From NCBI RefSeq assembly GCF_009363115.1, contig NZ_CP045298.1:5329501-5393500 (forward strand): DNA of 64,000 nt, given 5' to 3'. The notes under the pieces are model-generated. The model did no database searches. It was not told where the DNA came from and saw only the letters and a program-made list of their open reading frames with translations. The stretch is from Paenibacillus brasilensis. GTDB lineage: Bacteria > Bacillota > Bacilli > Paenibacillales > Paenibacillaceae. Below, piece by piece: positions 1-7,853 of this stretch. How positions within the stretch are numbered: the stretch's first letter is position 1; each line of letters starts with the position of its first letter. A program made the translations under genes and the position numbers.

Positions 1-265
1 GTGTTGTTACAATCGTAAATTTAGAGGCCAGTCTTCCATGTGCGAAGACTTTACCTGATTTATGTTCTTTTAATATAAGAATAAACTCATCAATTTCAAA
101 TTTGATTTTAAACAGCTTATTCTGGTCATCAGGATTAATGGAATTAAGTTTTGTAAATAACTTTTTACATCTTCTAATTACAGCCATTCCAACTTCGTCA
201 TATTCATCTGCATTCTCCGAAATTTGCATCAACTTTTCAATTAAATCTTCTTTAAGTTTACTCAT
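1..265 (-). CDS. hypothetical protein, C-terminus beyond window
   Basis: The frame opens at an ATG (263-265) with a GGAGGAG ribosome site just upstream and runs off the left edge after 88 codons (MSKLKEDLIEK...). The visible part is charged and probably helical, with no signal peptide or membrane segment. I recognise no family. It follows the 300-902 gene in the same direction, so the two may be co-transcribed. Whether it belongs to phage or host is unclear. Confidence 0.6.
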   Translation of the reverse strand, partial: MSKLKEDLIEKLMQISENADEYDEVGMAVIRRCKKLFTKLNSINPDDQNKLFKIKFEIDEFILILKEHKSGKVFAHGRLASKFTIVTT

Positions 266-299
266 ATTACTCCTCCCAAAAAACTATCTGTTGAATTTT

Positions 300-902
300 T
301 CAATTAAAAACGGCTTTTACTTTTTCAATCATTTTATTCAAAATGTGAGTGAGCATATCAGAACTATAACCAAGTAAGAATACATATACATTCTCATTTG
401 AGAGTGAAAAAGGTTCATTTTTATCTATAAATAAAACACTTATAAAAATAAATGGAATAATCATGGCAACTAAAAGTTTATTGCCAACCTCATTAATTTC
501 TTTTAATGAGGTCGTAACTAAAAATAGTAACGCTCCATATAAACTTATACCAACATATTTAAGGTATATTCTGGTCTCCTCAAAAAAATTATTTCCTGAA
601 TTCATTATAAAAATTATGGCATAAACAATTAGCAAAATTGAAAAAAGCATGTACAAGTTGTGTATCTTATTAGATATAAAAGAATTGGCTTTTATCCTAA
701 TTTCATCAATTTTTAAATTCAAGAGATACAACTTCGCTTGATCATCATCTTTGATTCTAGAGAGTTTTTTATATACCTTTGTTATATCTTTTAGAACCTT
801 TAGTTTCTTTGCTTCAGGATCAGACCTAAATGATTCTTCTAAAAGTATATTTAACTTCTCTTCAATAGTTTTCTTTGTATATTCCAATTTATCACCCTGC
901 AT
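300..902 (-). CDS. hypothetical membrane protein
   Basis: A 200-residue protein with a charged N-terminal half (about residues 1-80, rich in Lys/Glu, probably helical) and three or four hydrophobic segments at roughly 83-100, 115-130, 143-158 and 170-182. The topology suggests a cytoplasmic helical domain anchored in the membrane. No motif or family is recognised. It lies in the low-GC cargo zone at the left end of the prophage, downstream of a strong terminator hairpin, so it probably has its own promoter. A defence or superinfection-exclusion role is possible, but nothing in the sequence proves it. Confidence 0.6.
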   Translation of the reverse strand: MQGDKLEYTKKTIEEKLNILLEESFRSDPEAKKLKVLKDITKVYKKLSRIKDDDQAKLYLLNLKIDEIRIKANSFISNKIHNLYMLFSILLIVYAIIFIMNSGNNFFEETRIYLKYVGISLYGALLFLVTTSLKEINEVGNKLLVAMIIPFIFISVLFIDKNEPFSLSNENVYVFLLGYSSDMLTHILNKMIEKVKAVFN

Positions 903-1057
903 ATGTATTTACTTATATTCCCTATTTAGATTATTGCAACATTAAACGAATTAGTCAACAAGAACTATTACTATTGAACCATTAGCTTTTAAAAAAATTA
1001 TCAACTATTCTCGATAAAGATAACTCCATCTCCTTTACCTTATTTAATTATCAGATA

Positions 1058-1105
1058 GCACAAAAATGGCATCTTCTCTAGAAAGAGAAAATGCCTTTTT
1101 TGTGC
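1058..1105. terminator. bidirectional terminator hairpin
   Basis: A long inverted repeat (GCACAAAAA-TGGCAT ... ATGCC-TTTTTTGTGC) with a GC core and runs of A on one side and T on the other, so it can stop transcription in both directions. It isolates the 300-902 gene from the genes to its right. Confidence 0.7.
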
Positions 1106-1238
1106 ACTACTTTATTTAACACTTATCGCCTCCCAATTAAGGGAAGGCGACTAGTACTCTGTTAATTTAGAAAAGCAAAACTCAAAATTTATCGTTATTA
1201 AAAATTATTTCAGTCCATTACAATATGTTACTAACCAA

Positions 1239-1343
1239 CTACTTAAAAAGAATCAATATTAGCAAAACCAAAATTATCAACTTACACATTCCAAAAGTTG
1301 TTCTTACCATTTTAAGAATAAATTCTTCAGTAAATTTCATCAT
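1239..1343 (-). CDS. small single-span membrane peptide (34 aa)
   Basis: A short frame starting with two ATG codons, with an AAGGGG ribosome-site-like sequence about 8 bases upstream. The product is 34 residues: a short charged N-terminus (MMKFTEEF) followed by a continuous hydrophobic stretch ending LIILVLLILILFK. The layout is that of small phage membrane peptides, but no family is recognised and the reading rests on the start context alone. Confidence 0.35.
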   Translation of the reverse strand: MMKFTEEFILKMVRTTFGMCKLIILVLLILILFK

Positions 1344-1552
1344 TATCTGACCCCTTAACCAAGATCAGAGGCCTAGTCGCAATACCAACTACAATATACC
1401 ATAAATTTCAAAGATGAGCTATACTCTGATACACTTTTACCTGACTTAACGTAACTACAACAGTTCTATATCTGACTTTAACACTTTATATGTATAGTTC
1501 ATGCTGATCACCTCAGGATAGATATTCGGTGAATTGCGTGGTAATACCTTCA
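1344..1552. other. intergenic, one 15-codon frame only
   Basis: There is no convincing gene here. A 15-codon minus-strand frame at 1455-1502 has a good AGGTGATCAGC-ATG start context and could be a leader peptide or a gene remnant. An imperfect hairpin also lies at 1126-1150, to the right of the 1058 terminator. Confidence 0.3.
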
Positions 1553-1591
1553 ACAAAAAAATACCCGCCGACCATAAGGTAAGCGGGCTTT
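1553..1591 (-). terminator. terminator of the NucB-like gene
   Basis: Read on the minus strand, a GCCCGCTTACC / GGTCGGCGGGT hairpin is followed by TATTTTTTTG, right after the stop codon of the nuclease gene. Confidence 0.8.
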
Positions 1592-1593
1592 AA

Positions 1594-2040
1594 CTATTTA
1601 ACGATAAATTCAACCTTTGTGCCGTCCGCGTAGTCGTCCAACTTATGACCAACCCACGATCCAGCTCCACGATTATCTTTGGGTGATATGTACTTTATAT
1701 CTGCACCCTCTCCACCTTCGGAGCACATCGCCATAGGCCATTCATCGCGATCTTTGCCCTTCTTGGTTGGTACGTCTTTAAGAGACAGCTCACGGTTATG
1801 CTCGGCCCCTTCGCGATCAATCGTGCATACTGGAGACTTCCCGGCTGCAATGGCCTTTTTAATGTGCTGCGCTGTCTCGGGATACTTTGACGACGGAAAT
1901 TCCAGCTTAGCCATGTCTGCCGATACCTGGGTTACCGGAACGGCTGCAGGGTCGATCTTAGCGGTCTTTACGACGTCTTGCTGCACGCTGCAGCCTGCTA
2001 TTAGGACTGTGGCCAACAACGTCACTATCCATCTAAACAT
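1594..2040 (-). CDS. NucA/NucB-type extracellular DNase, lipoprotein
   Basis: A 148-residue protein of the NucA/NucB family of non-specific, metal-dependent DNases. In Bacillus, NucB is secreted during sporulation and degrades extracellular DNA. The family core is plain here: LEFPSSKYPETAQHI, then CTIDREGAEHNRE, then DRDEWPMAMC and DNRGAGSWVGH near the C-terminus. The N-terminus is a lipoprotein signal with lipobox LIAGC (Cys17), so the mature enzyme should sit on the outer face of the membrane. AGGGAGG precedes the ATG. The gene is monocistronic between two terminators. Its place in prophage cargo suggests a lysogenic-conversion gene, although NucB-type enzymes are normally host genes. Confidence 0.85.
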   Translation of the reverse strand: MFRWIVTLLATVLIAGCSVQQDVVKTAKIDPAAVPVTQVSADMAKLEFPSSKYPETAQHIKKAIAAGKSPVCTIDREGAEHNRELSLKDVPTKKGKDRDEWPMAMCSEGGEGADIKYISPKDNRGAGSWVGHKLDDYADGTKVEFIVK

Positions 2041-2060
2041 ATGTATACCTCCCTAAACGT

Positions 2061-2094
2061 AAAAAACACCCCACCAGCTTAGCCAGTAGGGTGT
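2061..2094 (-). terminator. terminator between membrane partner and NucB-like gene
   Basis: On the minus strand, ACACCCTACTGG / CCAG..GGGTGT-type pairing is followed by TTTTTT. It ends the lipase and membrane-protein transcript before the nuclease gene. Confidence 0.75.
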
Positions 2095-2244
2095 CACCGA
2101 TGTTTTGGATTTCATCAACTGCCTGATAACTGGCTACAGTGCTCTATCTGCTTGATACACTATTAAAAGGCCTATGTTACCTTATAGTCAACTTTTGAAT
2201 ACCCACAAAAAAATTGTTTAATATTCAAAATTTCTATGAATCGT

Positions 2245-2817
2245 TTAGTGAAACAACCCATTGTTTTCAGTGATTATCTCTAGAAATATTTCATTTGGTA
2301 AAGATTCTAAATATTCTTTTCTGATAATCTCGTTTTGCTCTTTAGTAACGTTTGTAATAATCATTCTCCCAGTAGCCTTGTTGTTACTTAAATACAATTT
2401 TAGAGTAACATCCTTTGAATTTATAAATGATATAGAGCGAAGCCATTCTTGACATTCACTCCTTTTCAATTCCATTTTGTCTTTTTCTTCCCTTTGTTTT
2501 TGTTTTAACTTTCTGTTCTCATTAGCTAAAGAGAACAGAATTGTAAGCAATGCAACCATTGGTAAGACTATTGTCATCAATACAGAAAAGTTCGTTAATT
2601 GCTTAGGGACTTTAACAACCAAAAACAAACCTATAAATAAAGAAGAAATAAGCCATGCTGATGGTAAAAACCTAAACATTAAAAATTGAAATATTTTTTT
2701 ACGACCAATAAGACCAGAAGAACCCCACAGACCTCCGAAATAGGAAATTAAAGTAATAATTATCCAAACCAGCAGCAATACGAGCTGAAGCATTAACCAA
2801 TTTGGCACAATTATCAC
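2245..2817 (-). CDS. membrane protein paired with the LCAT-like lipase
   Basis: A 190-residue protein with three hydrophobic segments (about 7-27, 48-68 and 78-95), then a basic charged helix (ENRKLKQKQREEKDKMELKR, about 98-118) and a soluble C-terminal domain of about 70 residues (KDVTLKLYLSNNKATGRMIITN...). It starts 10 bases after the stop of the lipase-like gene, so the two form one operon. No family is recognised. The pairing of a predicted lipid hydrolase with a small membrane protein recalls effector and immunity or sensor and effector pairs, which is inference only. Confidence 0.6.
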   Translation of the reverse strand: MIIVPNWLMLQLVLLLVWIIITLISYFGGLWGSSGLIGRKKIFQFLMFRFLPSAWLISSLFIGLFLVVKVPKQLTNFSVLMTIVLPMVALLTILFSLANENRKLKQKQREEKDKMELKRSECQEWLRSISFINSKDVTLKLYLSNNKATGRMIITNVTKEQNEIIRKEYLESLPNEIFLEIITENNGLFH

Positions 2818-2827
2818 CTTTCCTTTC

Positions 2828-5479
2828 TTATTCTTCTTTTGTGATTAAGGGGATTTCGCGCAGAGCTGGCTGTGTATTTTTTATGTCTGTAATAACTAGC
2901 TTGTTCTTAAATTGAACAAATGATTCATCAACATAAAAGGAACTGTAAAATGTACCATTCCTCAAAGTTACTTCCAAATGTTTGTCGGGAATTTTGCTCG
3001 ATTTGGGAGCCTTAATCCTAGCTTGAGGATTCGTATTGGTAATTGGATCCTCACCACGATCCGGAAGAAGTTCAAATGAGAAGCTATAAGATTTTCCTGC
3101 CTTAAGTTTCTCTGTTGGAAAATCAATAAAATACAATCCGTACTTTTCCAAGAAGAGTACTTCCAAGTTGATCAACTCAGATATAAAGCGAACACTTTTA
3201 ACATTATCCTTAATGCCCTCATTTAATGTTATTTTTTGATTATTTTTATTTGACATTATGTTATCTGTATTTTTTATGTTAGCAAAAATTTCAAAAGAAT
3301 TGAAGTCAATTGAAGTATGCTTCAATAAATTATTCAATATCATTTCAGGTGTGACAAACCCAACATTTTCGTCCCACATTAATTGAGGAATATTACCTAA
3401 AGATAATTCAATCGACTTTGGATCTTCAGTTACACCAAATTCAGAAGTAGAATAATATTCTATTTTGATTTTAGAATTTTGATTTATACTAAGAGTACCC
3501 CAGGTGAGTCCCAATGGTTCATCTTCCCAATCCCCCTCTAGAACCTTTTCATCAATTGTTATTTTATAAGAAGTAGCGTTCACTTTAGAGCCAACTGTAT
3601 GCGGTTGGAAACTAATGTTCATACCGTCAGGCGTTGCTATAAAATTAAGTTGTGTTACGGGTTTAGCGTTATCAATTGTAAATTTACTTGTCTTTGATTT
3701 AATTGGTCTATCAAGTTTATCTTTACCGAACACTTGTAGTCCGTAGACGCCTGAAGGTAGATCTAGGGTGATTGGTTCTGTATATTCTTGTGGCTTTTCA
3801 CCATCTATGGAAAAGAACAGCCTATCCACTAACTGGTCGTCACTAGAATTAATAGTTAACAATATTTGACCACTAAATACATCACGACGATATGCCTTTT
3901 TAGATTCTTCAGCTGCGCTTATATTAATTTTCAAGTCAATCCGCTCTGGTTGTTTTTCTTCCAAGAATTTTTTGTTGTTTTGAGAATGTGTTTTGATACG
4001 TTTTTTATTAATTATGCTGCCTCTACGTTCAATATGAGCCGTTTCAATTCTTTCTCTAACCGGAATTGTAACCATCGCTGTAAGACCTTTATCCACTGGA
4101 AGGGGCTCGAACTCTAACACAGTAACGTTTTCATTGTCTTCTTCCAAATATTCTACTGATATATCTGCAACACCTGCCTCAAATGAATTGATTTGCACAG
4201 TAAGATCTTTCTTGAACTCCGAGAAAAATATGTATTGTGACTCTCCAACACTTACATATTTAACGTCTGTTTCATTTAGTAATGGGCTCTCTTCCGAAAT
4301 GTCTGTGTCAAAAGCCCCGGCAACATATCTTCCCTCTGAATCCATGATAGTTGTTTCAATCGGACACAAAAATCTAGTTTTCACTCCCCATTTTAATTTT
4401 AATTCACATTCTTTTGAAACTCCTAAAGGCATGTCTTTTATTTCGTCATTTAAGATAGACTTTAAAAGAGTAATAACAACATCGTTAGAACATAGTTCAG
4501 AATGCTCACCTTCAACATAATAGAGCTCCGCCTCGTGTTTCGGTATTCCACTTAAAATAGGGACTACCGAATCTCCATTTGTGAATTCTGATTTAAACTT
4601 GAATCTATTGAACTTTTCACTGGCGCCATCAGGGAGTCGATACAATGTAGGAAACCTATGACCAATAATACAGTGATGCTTTATTTCGTTAGATAAAGGT
4701 CTCTGCATTGCTTCCTGAACAGGTTTCATGTACAAATTCCATACATCCGGTACATTTGTGTAGTCTGGATTATTTGCTATATACTCTTCATTAAAAAAAG
4801 TTTGAGCTTTCTGAATGACGTCAATGTACTGTTCCTCATCTTTGGCTTCTCTATATTTAATAAATTTCCCAATTTCACTTTTAAAGTAGCCTTCAGATGG
4901 CAATAACTGATAAACCGATGGACATTGCCGGGCAAGCTTTCTTGTATCACCATAAGAATAAATTAACCCAAAAAAGGGTTTAAGATCTGAATAAAAGCCT
5001 GGTTCCCCATAGGCAAGTGCTTTATAAGCATCTGGGGAGCCGCCCCAAGGAGTTCCAATTGTTATTAATTTATCAATGATATTAGTTAGCCCGACTTTTT
5101 CCAATTCTATAACTGCCATTTTTGCTAGCATTCCACCCATACTATGAGCTATTAGAGTGACATTCCCACCACTAATAGATAGCTCCACTATTCTATTAAC
5201 TAGCCTAGGGATGTGGGCCTGGATATCTTTACGCCAGTCGTAACCGAAGTAATCAATCTCCCCACTCTCCGCAGAAAAATTGTCATATATACCTTTATAT
5301 ATATTGACAGTTACTTTAGTGAATGCTGTTACTGAGCTTATAGGATTACCTTCAATTAATGATTCGTTCTTAATATGCAAATCCTTAAGATCATCCTTGT
5401 TTTTAGGAAACCATTTCTTATTAGTATCTAAAAACAATTCTGTACCCTTGATACCAGGAATAAATAGTATATTTGACAT
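2828..5479 (-). CDS. LCAT/PGAP1-like alpha/beta-hydrolase with C-terminal beta-sandwich domains
   Basis: An 883-residue protein with an N-terminal alpha/beta-hydrolase of the lecithin:cholesterol acyltransferase/lipase type. Family marks are LFIPGIKGTEL at 5-15, YFGYDWRKD (77-85), nucleophile elbow AHSMGG (Ser113), GTPWGG (142-147), acid NGDSVVP (Asp303) and His326 in EGEHS. Residues from about 550 onward look like Ig/beta-sandwich modules (a chitobiase/Y_Y_Y-like stretch near 580-660). I start it at the ATG at 5477-5479, preceded by GAGGGGG; a further 61 codons are open upstream but lack a ribosome site. There is no signal peptide, so it may act in the cytoplasm or on the inner membrane face. 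A TATAAT at 5525-5530 could be its promoter. Substrate is unknown. Confidence 0.75.
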   Translation of the reverse strand: MSNILFIPGIKGTELFLDTNKKWFPKNKDDLKDLHIKNESLIEGNPISSVTAFTKVTVNIYKGIYDNFSAESGEIDYFGYDWRKDIQAHIPRLVNRIVELSISGGNVTLIAHSMGGMLAKMAVIELEKVGLTNIIDKLITIGTPWGGSPDAYKALAYGEPGFYSDLKPFFGLIYSYGDTRKLARQCPSVYQLLPSEGYFKSEIGKFIKYREAKDEEQYIDVIQKAQTFFNEEYIANNPDYTNVPDVWNLYMKPVQEAMQRPLSNEIKHHCIIGHRFPTLYRLPDGASEKFNRFKFKSEFTNGDSVVPILSGIPKHEAELYYVEGEHSELCSNDVVITLLKSILNDEIKDMPLGVSKECELKLKWGVKTRFLCPIETTIMDSEGRYVAGAFDTDISEESPLLNETDVKYVSVGESQYIFFSEFKKDLTVQINSFEAGVADISVEYLEEDNENVTVLEFEPLPVDKGLTAMVTIPVRERIETAHIERRGSIINKKRIKTHSQNNKKFLEEKQPERIDLKINISAAEESKKAYRRDVFSGQILLTINSSDDQLVDRLFFSIDGEKPQEYTEPITLDLPSGVYGLQVFGKDKLDRPIKSKTSKFTIDNAKPVTQLNFIATPDGMNISFQPHTVGSKVNATSYKITIDEKVLEGDWEDEPLGLTWGTLSINQNSKIKIEYYSTSEFGVTEDPKSIELSLGNIPQLMWDENVGFVTPEMILNNLLKHTSIDFNSFEIFANIKNTDNIMSNKNNQKITLNEGIKDNVKSVRFISELINLEVLFLEKYGLYFIDFPTEKLKAGKSYSFSFELLPDRGEDPITNTNPQARIKAPKSSKIPDKHLEVTLRNGTFYSSFYVDESFVQFKNKLVITDIKNTQPALREIPLITKEE

Positions 5480-5721
5480 AATAATCCCCCTCAATGCTAC
5501 TTTAGACGCAGAACTTTCGGGCTTATTATAGTATATATCGTAAAAAAATGCCATTTTCTTGTTGAAGGAATAATTAATTTGTTGTTCATGATAAAAACAA
5601 AGACCTCTTACCAGCAAGATCAGTATTTGACATGCTATGCTATTTTTAAATGAATAGTCCAATTAGTACGACTACTAGTGACACTACATTTATAGGTAAA
5701 TTAACAAACCAATTTACAACC

Positions 5722-5757
5722 AAAAAAATAACCCCACCAGCCGAAGCCAGCAGGGTA
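5722..5757 (-). terminator. terminator of the lysis operon
   Basis: On the minus strand, ACCCTGCTGGC-TTCG-GCTGGTGGGGT is followed by TATTTTTTT, just after the last lysis gene. The UUCG tetraloop and long GC stem make this a strong terminator, and it separates phage lysis genes from the lipase cargo. Confidence 0.9.
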
Positions 5758-5770
5758 TTTACTTATAGTT

Positions 5771-6331
5771 TTATTCCGCTGAAGTAGGCGTTTGTGCAGG
5801 TTCAGTTGGTGTCGAAATAGGGTCTGGTTCAGGTTGAACCGGAGCAACTGGCGTTACCTCTGCCGTAGCCTGCGCTAAGAAATCATTAAGCTTTGCAGCT
5901 AGACCCGATACAGCTTCCTTAGCTGCTGCCTGTGTTACCTCTTCACTCGGCTGCGCTTCGGTAGCCAGCACTGTCTTTGTCTTGGCCTTATATTCCAAGT
6001 ATGCCTTCTCAATTGCGGCCTGAAGCTCCACAACTGACACAGTAATTCCTTGTTCCGCTAATCGAAGTGTAGCGTATTGTAAAGCCTCCTGAAGCTTACG
6101 TTCGCCTCCAGCCTGTTTGAATGCCGTTTGAGCAAAGGCGAAGCCCTCTCCAGCAATCTTATGGATTACTTCCCGCTGTGCCGCCGTTGTACGGGCTTCC
6201 AGCCATGTATTTACCTTAGTTTTAAGTGCATTCAGACCACCTAAAGCAAACGCTGTAAGCACACCCGCAGCGGCTGTGACGATGGTACTTACATATGGTT
6301 GTACGGTTTCGATAATAGTTTGAGTTTGCAT
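5771..6331 (-). CDS. LL-H-type holin / lysis-associated membrane protein
   Basis: A 186-residue protein matching the phage LL-H holin family in layout. One N-terminal transmembrane helix (about 13-35, VSTIVTAAAGVLTAFALGGL) is followed by a long amphipathic helical region (LKTKVNTWLEART..., QRE VIHKIAGEGFAFA...) and an acidic Pro/Thr/Glu tail (QPEPDPISTPTEPAQTP). It directly follows the endolysin gene, two bases apart. With the phi29-type holin on the other side, the lysis cassette has two holin-like proteins, so this one may be a holin regulator or second holin. Confidence 0.75.
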   Translation of the reverse strand: MQTQTIIETVQPYVSTIVTAAAGVLTAFALGGLNALKTKVNTWLEARTTAAQREVIHKIAGEGFAFAQTAFKQAGGERKLQEALQYATLRLAEQGITVSVVELQAAIEKAYLEYKAKTKTVLATEAQPSEEVTQAAAKEAVSGLAAKLNDFLAQATAEVTPVAPVQPEPDPISTPTEPAQTPTSAE

Positions 6332-6333
6332 GA

Positions 6334-7101
6334 TTATTTATCCCCTTTCGCGTTGAAAATCCCGGTTCGATCAAGTAGCGTGACCATGCGGTAAAAGTCA
6401 TAGCTTCCGTCATTCGCCGTGTCCAGCACTCCCGCAGCTTTGGCATTAATACAGGCTTGTTCTGCCCACGCTGGTACTTTAGGCTGTTTGGCTGCTGTCT
6501 CCAACGTTTTGATGCGGTCATCCTGCTTTTGTACAGTGCTTTGCAATTCCTTAAATGCTGCCTTTTCTTCTACTGTCATTTCCTCATCCCCCGTTTTATT
6601 AATCTTGGCTAAAACTGTGTCAAGTTGCGCCTGAGTTGGTCGTATGCCCGCCCGAAATTGAGCCGTCGTGAGTCCAAATACCATCTGAAGGTGGGGCATA
6701 TCTTTAAAGCTCCGCCAATCTCCGCCCCACTCAAGTCCTAGTTTCTTTGCTTCCTCTACTACCTCGCTCCAATCAGGCAGCGAGTCCTTATCATCATCCT
6801 TCAATGTGTCCCAGGACACCGTGCGGCCATCCCGAAGCAGCAACGCGAAGTCGGCCGCAAATCCAAAGTTATGATTGCTGTATCCGCCCCGTGCTTTCGT
6901 GACCACCTTCCCCGGCTTCGTGCGCCCTTGAGCATATAAAGTATCCTGCTCCGCATATGTTCGTAAACCTTGGGTAATTAGCACCCATACTCCACGGGCA
7001 TAGCAACGTTCAATGAGCTTTTCCATAACTTGCTTGAAAACCGGATGAAGCCCGCTTAACCGCTGCTCAGATTTTTTCCTTAGTTGTTCCAGCGTCAGCA
7101 T
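6334..7101 (-). CDS. endolysin, M15-family peptidoglycan peptidase
   Basis: This 255-residue phage lysin has a VanY/CwlK-like M15 zinc peptidase at residues 1-145. Zinc ligands are visible as SNHNFGFAAD (His77, Asp84) and DMPHLQ (His137). The family cleaves the L-Ala-D-Glu or D-Ala-containing cross-link peptides of peptidoglycan. Residues 175-205 look coiled-coil, and the C-terminal 50 residues (AWAEQACINAKAAGV..., DGSYDFYRMVTLLDRTG) look like a small helical wall-binding or hydrolase-associated domain. I choose the ATG at 7099-7101 because AAGGGAG sits at proper distance; an ATG three codons upstream is too close. It overlaps the upstream holin gene by 35 bases. Confidence 0.9.
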   Translation of the reverse strand: MLTLEQLRKKSEQRLSGLHPVFKQVMEKLIERCYARGVWVLITQGLRTYAEQDTLYAQGRTKPGKVVTKARGGYSNHNFGFAADFALLLRDGRTVSWDTLKDDDKDSLPDWSEVVEEAKKLGLEWGGDWRSFKDMPHLQMVFGLTTAQFRAGIRPTQAQLDTVLAKINKTGDEEMTVEEKAAFKELQSTVQKQDDRIKTLETAAKQPKVPAWAEQACINAKAAGVLDTANDGSYDFYRMVTLLDRTGIFNAKGDK

Positions 7102-7555
7102 CTTTTCCATCTCCCTTGTCTTTTAACTGCTGTAAGAAACTTTTAAGCTTGAAGGGCAGTGGTATTCCCATTGTTCCCCAGTTTTCGGCCAAGGAAAGTC
7201 CTTCACGGCCAGCGTAGAAGTAAATAGCCGCCGTCCGGAAGATCGGTGCGCCTGGTTGTAGCCAATTGTCCAATTGTGCAGACAATCCCACCACCGTCAG
7301 CACCGTAGCCTTGCGGATGCCTCCCCAAAACATCACATCACTGTCCATTTTTTTGTTTTTAATAGCTGCGGCAACCCCAAAAATATAATCCAACACCATC
7401 ATCGTAAGCAGCACCTGCAGCGGTTTATCCCACCCACCAAGAAACGTAACCAGAAGTCCAACAAGCGCAGACAATCCCCCTGCCGCCGCCTCCTTTTCCG
7501 TTGCTCCGACCATTGCGGTCCATACAGTGCTGCCAAACAATTTTATTTGGCTCAC
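7067..7555 (-). CDS. phage holin, phi29/toxin-secretion holin family
   Basis: A 162-residue membrane protein of the Phage_holin_4 type. Segments at about 27-45, 48-62 (MVLDYIFGVAAAIKNKK, a family signature), 82-97 and 105-120 (FRTAAIYFYAGREGLSLAENWG) are hydrophobic or characteristic. Holins of this family form membrane lesions that release the endolysin encoded immediately downstream. The C-terminal tail is highly charged (LKDKGDGKDADAGTTKEK), as usual for holins. Confidence 0.85.
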   Translation of the reverse strand: MSQIKLFGSTVWTAMVGATEKEAAAGGLSALVGLLVTFLGGWDKPLQVLLTMMVLDYIFGVAAAIKNKKMDSDVMFWGGIRKATVLTVVGLSAQLDNWLQPGAPIFRTAAIYFYAGREGLSLAENWGTMGIPLPFKLKSFLQQLKDKGDGKDADAGTTKEKI

Positions 7556-7576
7556 TAATTGCTCTCCTCTCTCCGT

Positions 7577-7798
7577 TCAGGAAACTTTTCCTGAGCTATC
7601 GTCGTTAGGTTTCTGATTTTTTTCTTCTTGGGACTGTATCTCTGCCAAAGCATTTCCGACGGCTATATCCAATCCCTTAAGTATTTCTTTCCGGCGTGCT
7701 GGCTGTGAAGCGATTACAGCGGAAATGACCTCAGTTAAGTCCTCAACAGGTCTGGTTAGATCCAGTTGTATATCCAATGTGGGTTTTATCTTTGCCAT
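7577..7798 (-). CDS. small phage protein upstream of the holin
   Basis: A 73-residue soluble, acidic protein (MAKIKPTLDIQLDLTRPVED...) of unknown function. The start is set by GGGAGGTG nine bases upstream of the ATG at 7796-7798; an upstream in-frame ATG overlaps that site. Its last codons (SGKVS-stop) are written in the palindrome AGGAAACTTTTCCT found at five other gene junctions. Confidence 0.6.
   Translation of the reverse strand: MAKIKPTLDIQLDLTRPVEDLTEVISAVIASQPARRKEILKGLDIAVGNALAEIQSQEEKNQKPNDDSSGKVS
7578..7593. repeat. dispersed palindrome, copy 1
   Basis: CAGGAAACTTTTCCTG, with core AGGAAA-NN-TTTCCT. It lies about 22 bases upstream of the holin start codon (7555). Five further copies occur at 13274, 22661, 31200, 39040 and 48286. 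Confidence 0.85.
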
Positions 7799-7821
7799 GG
7801 GTTTCATCACCTCCCTCAGAC

Positions 7822-7853
7822 ACAAAAAAAGACACCTTTAGTTTACAGATGCC
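7822..7853 (-). terminator. terminator of the antirepressor gene
   Basis: On the minus strand a GGCATCT ... AGGTGTC stem (two wobble pairs) is followed by TTTTTTTG. It overlaps the last codons of the KilAC antirepressor gene. Confidence 0.7.

Noticed and set aside
1..2100. Left attachment site
   Set aside because: I looked for a copy of the 60611-60706 sequence at the left edge and found none. The prophage end is probably outside the window.
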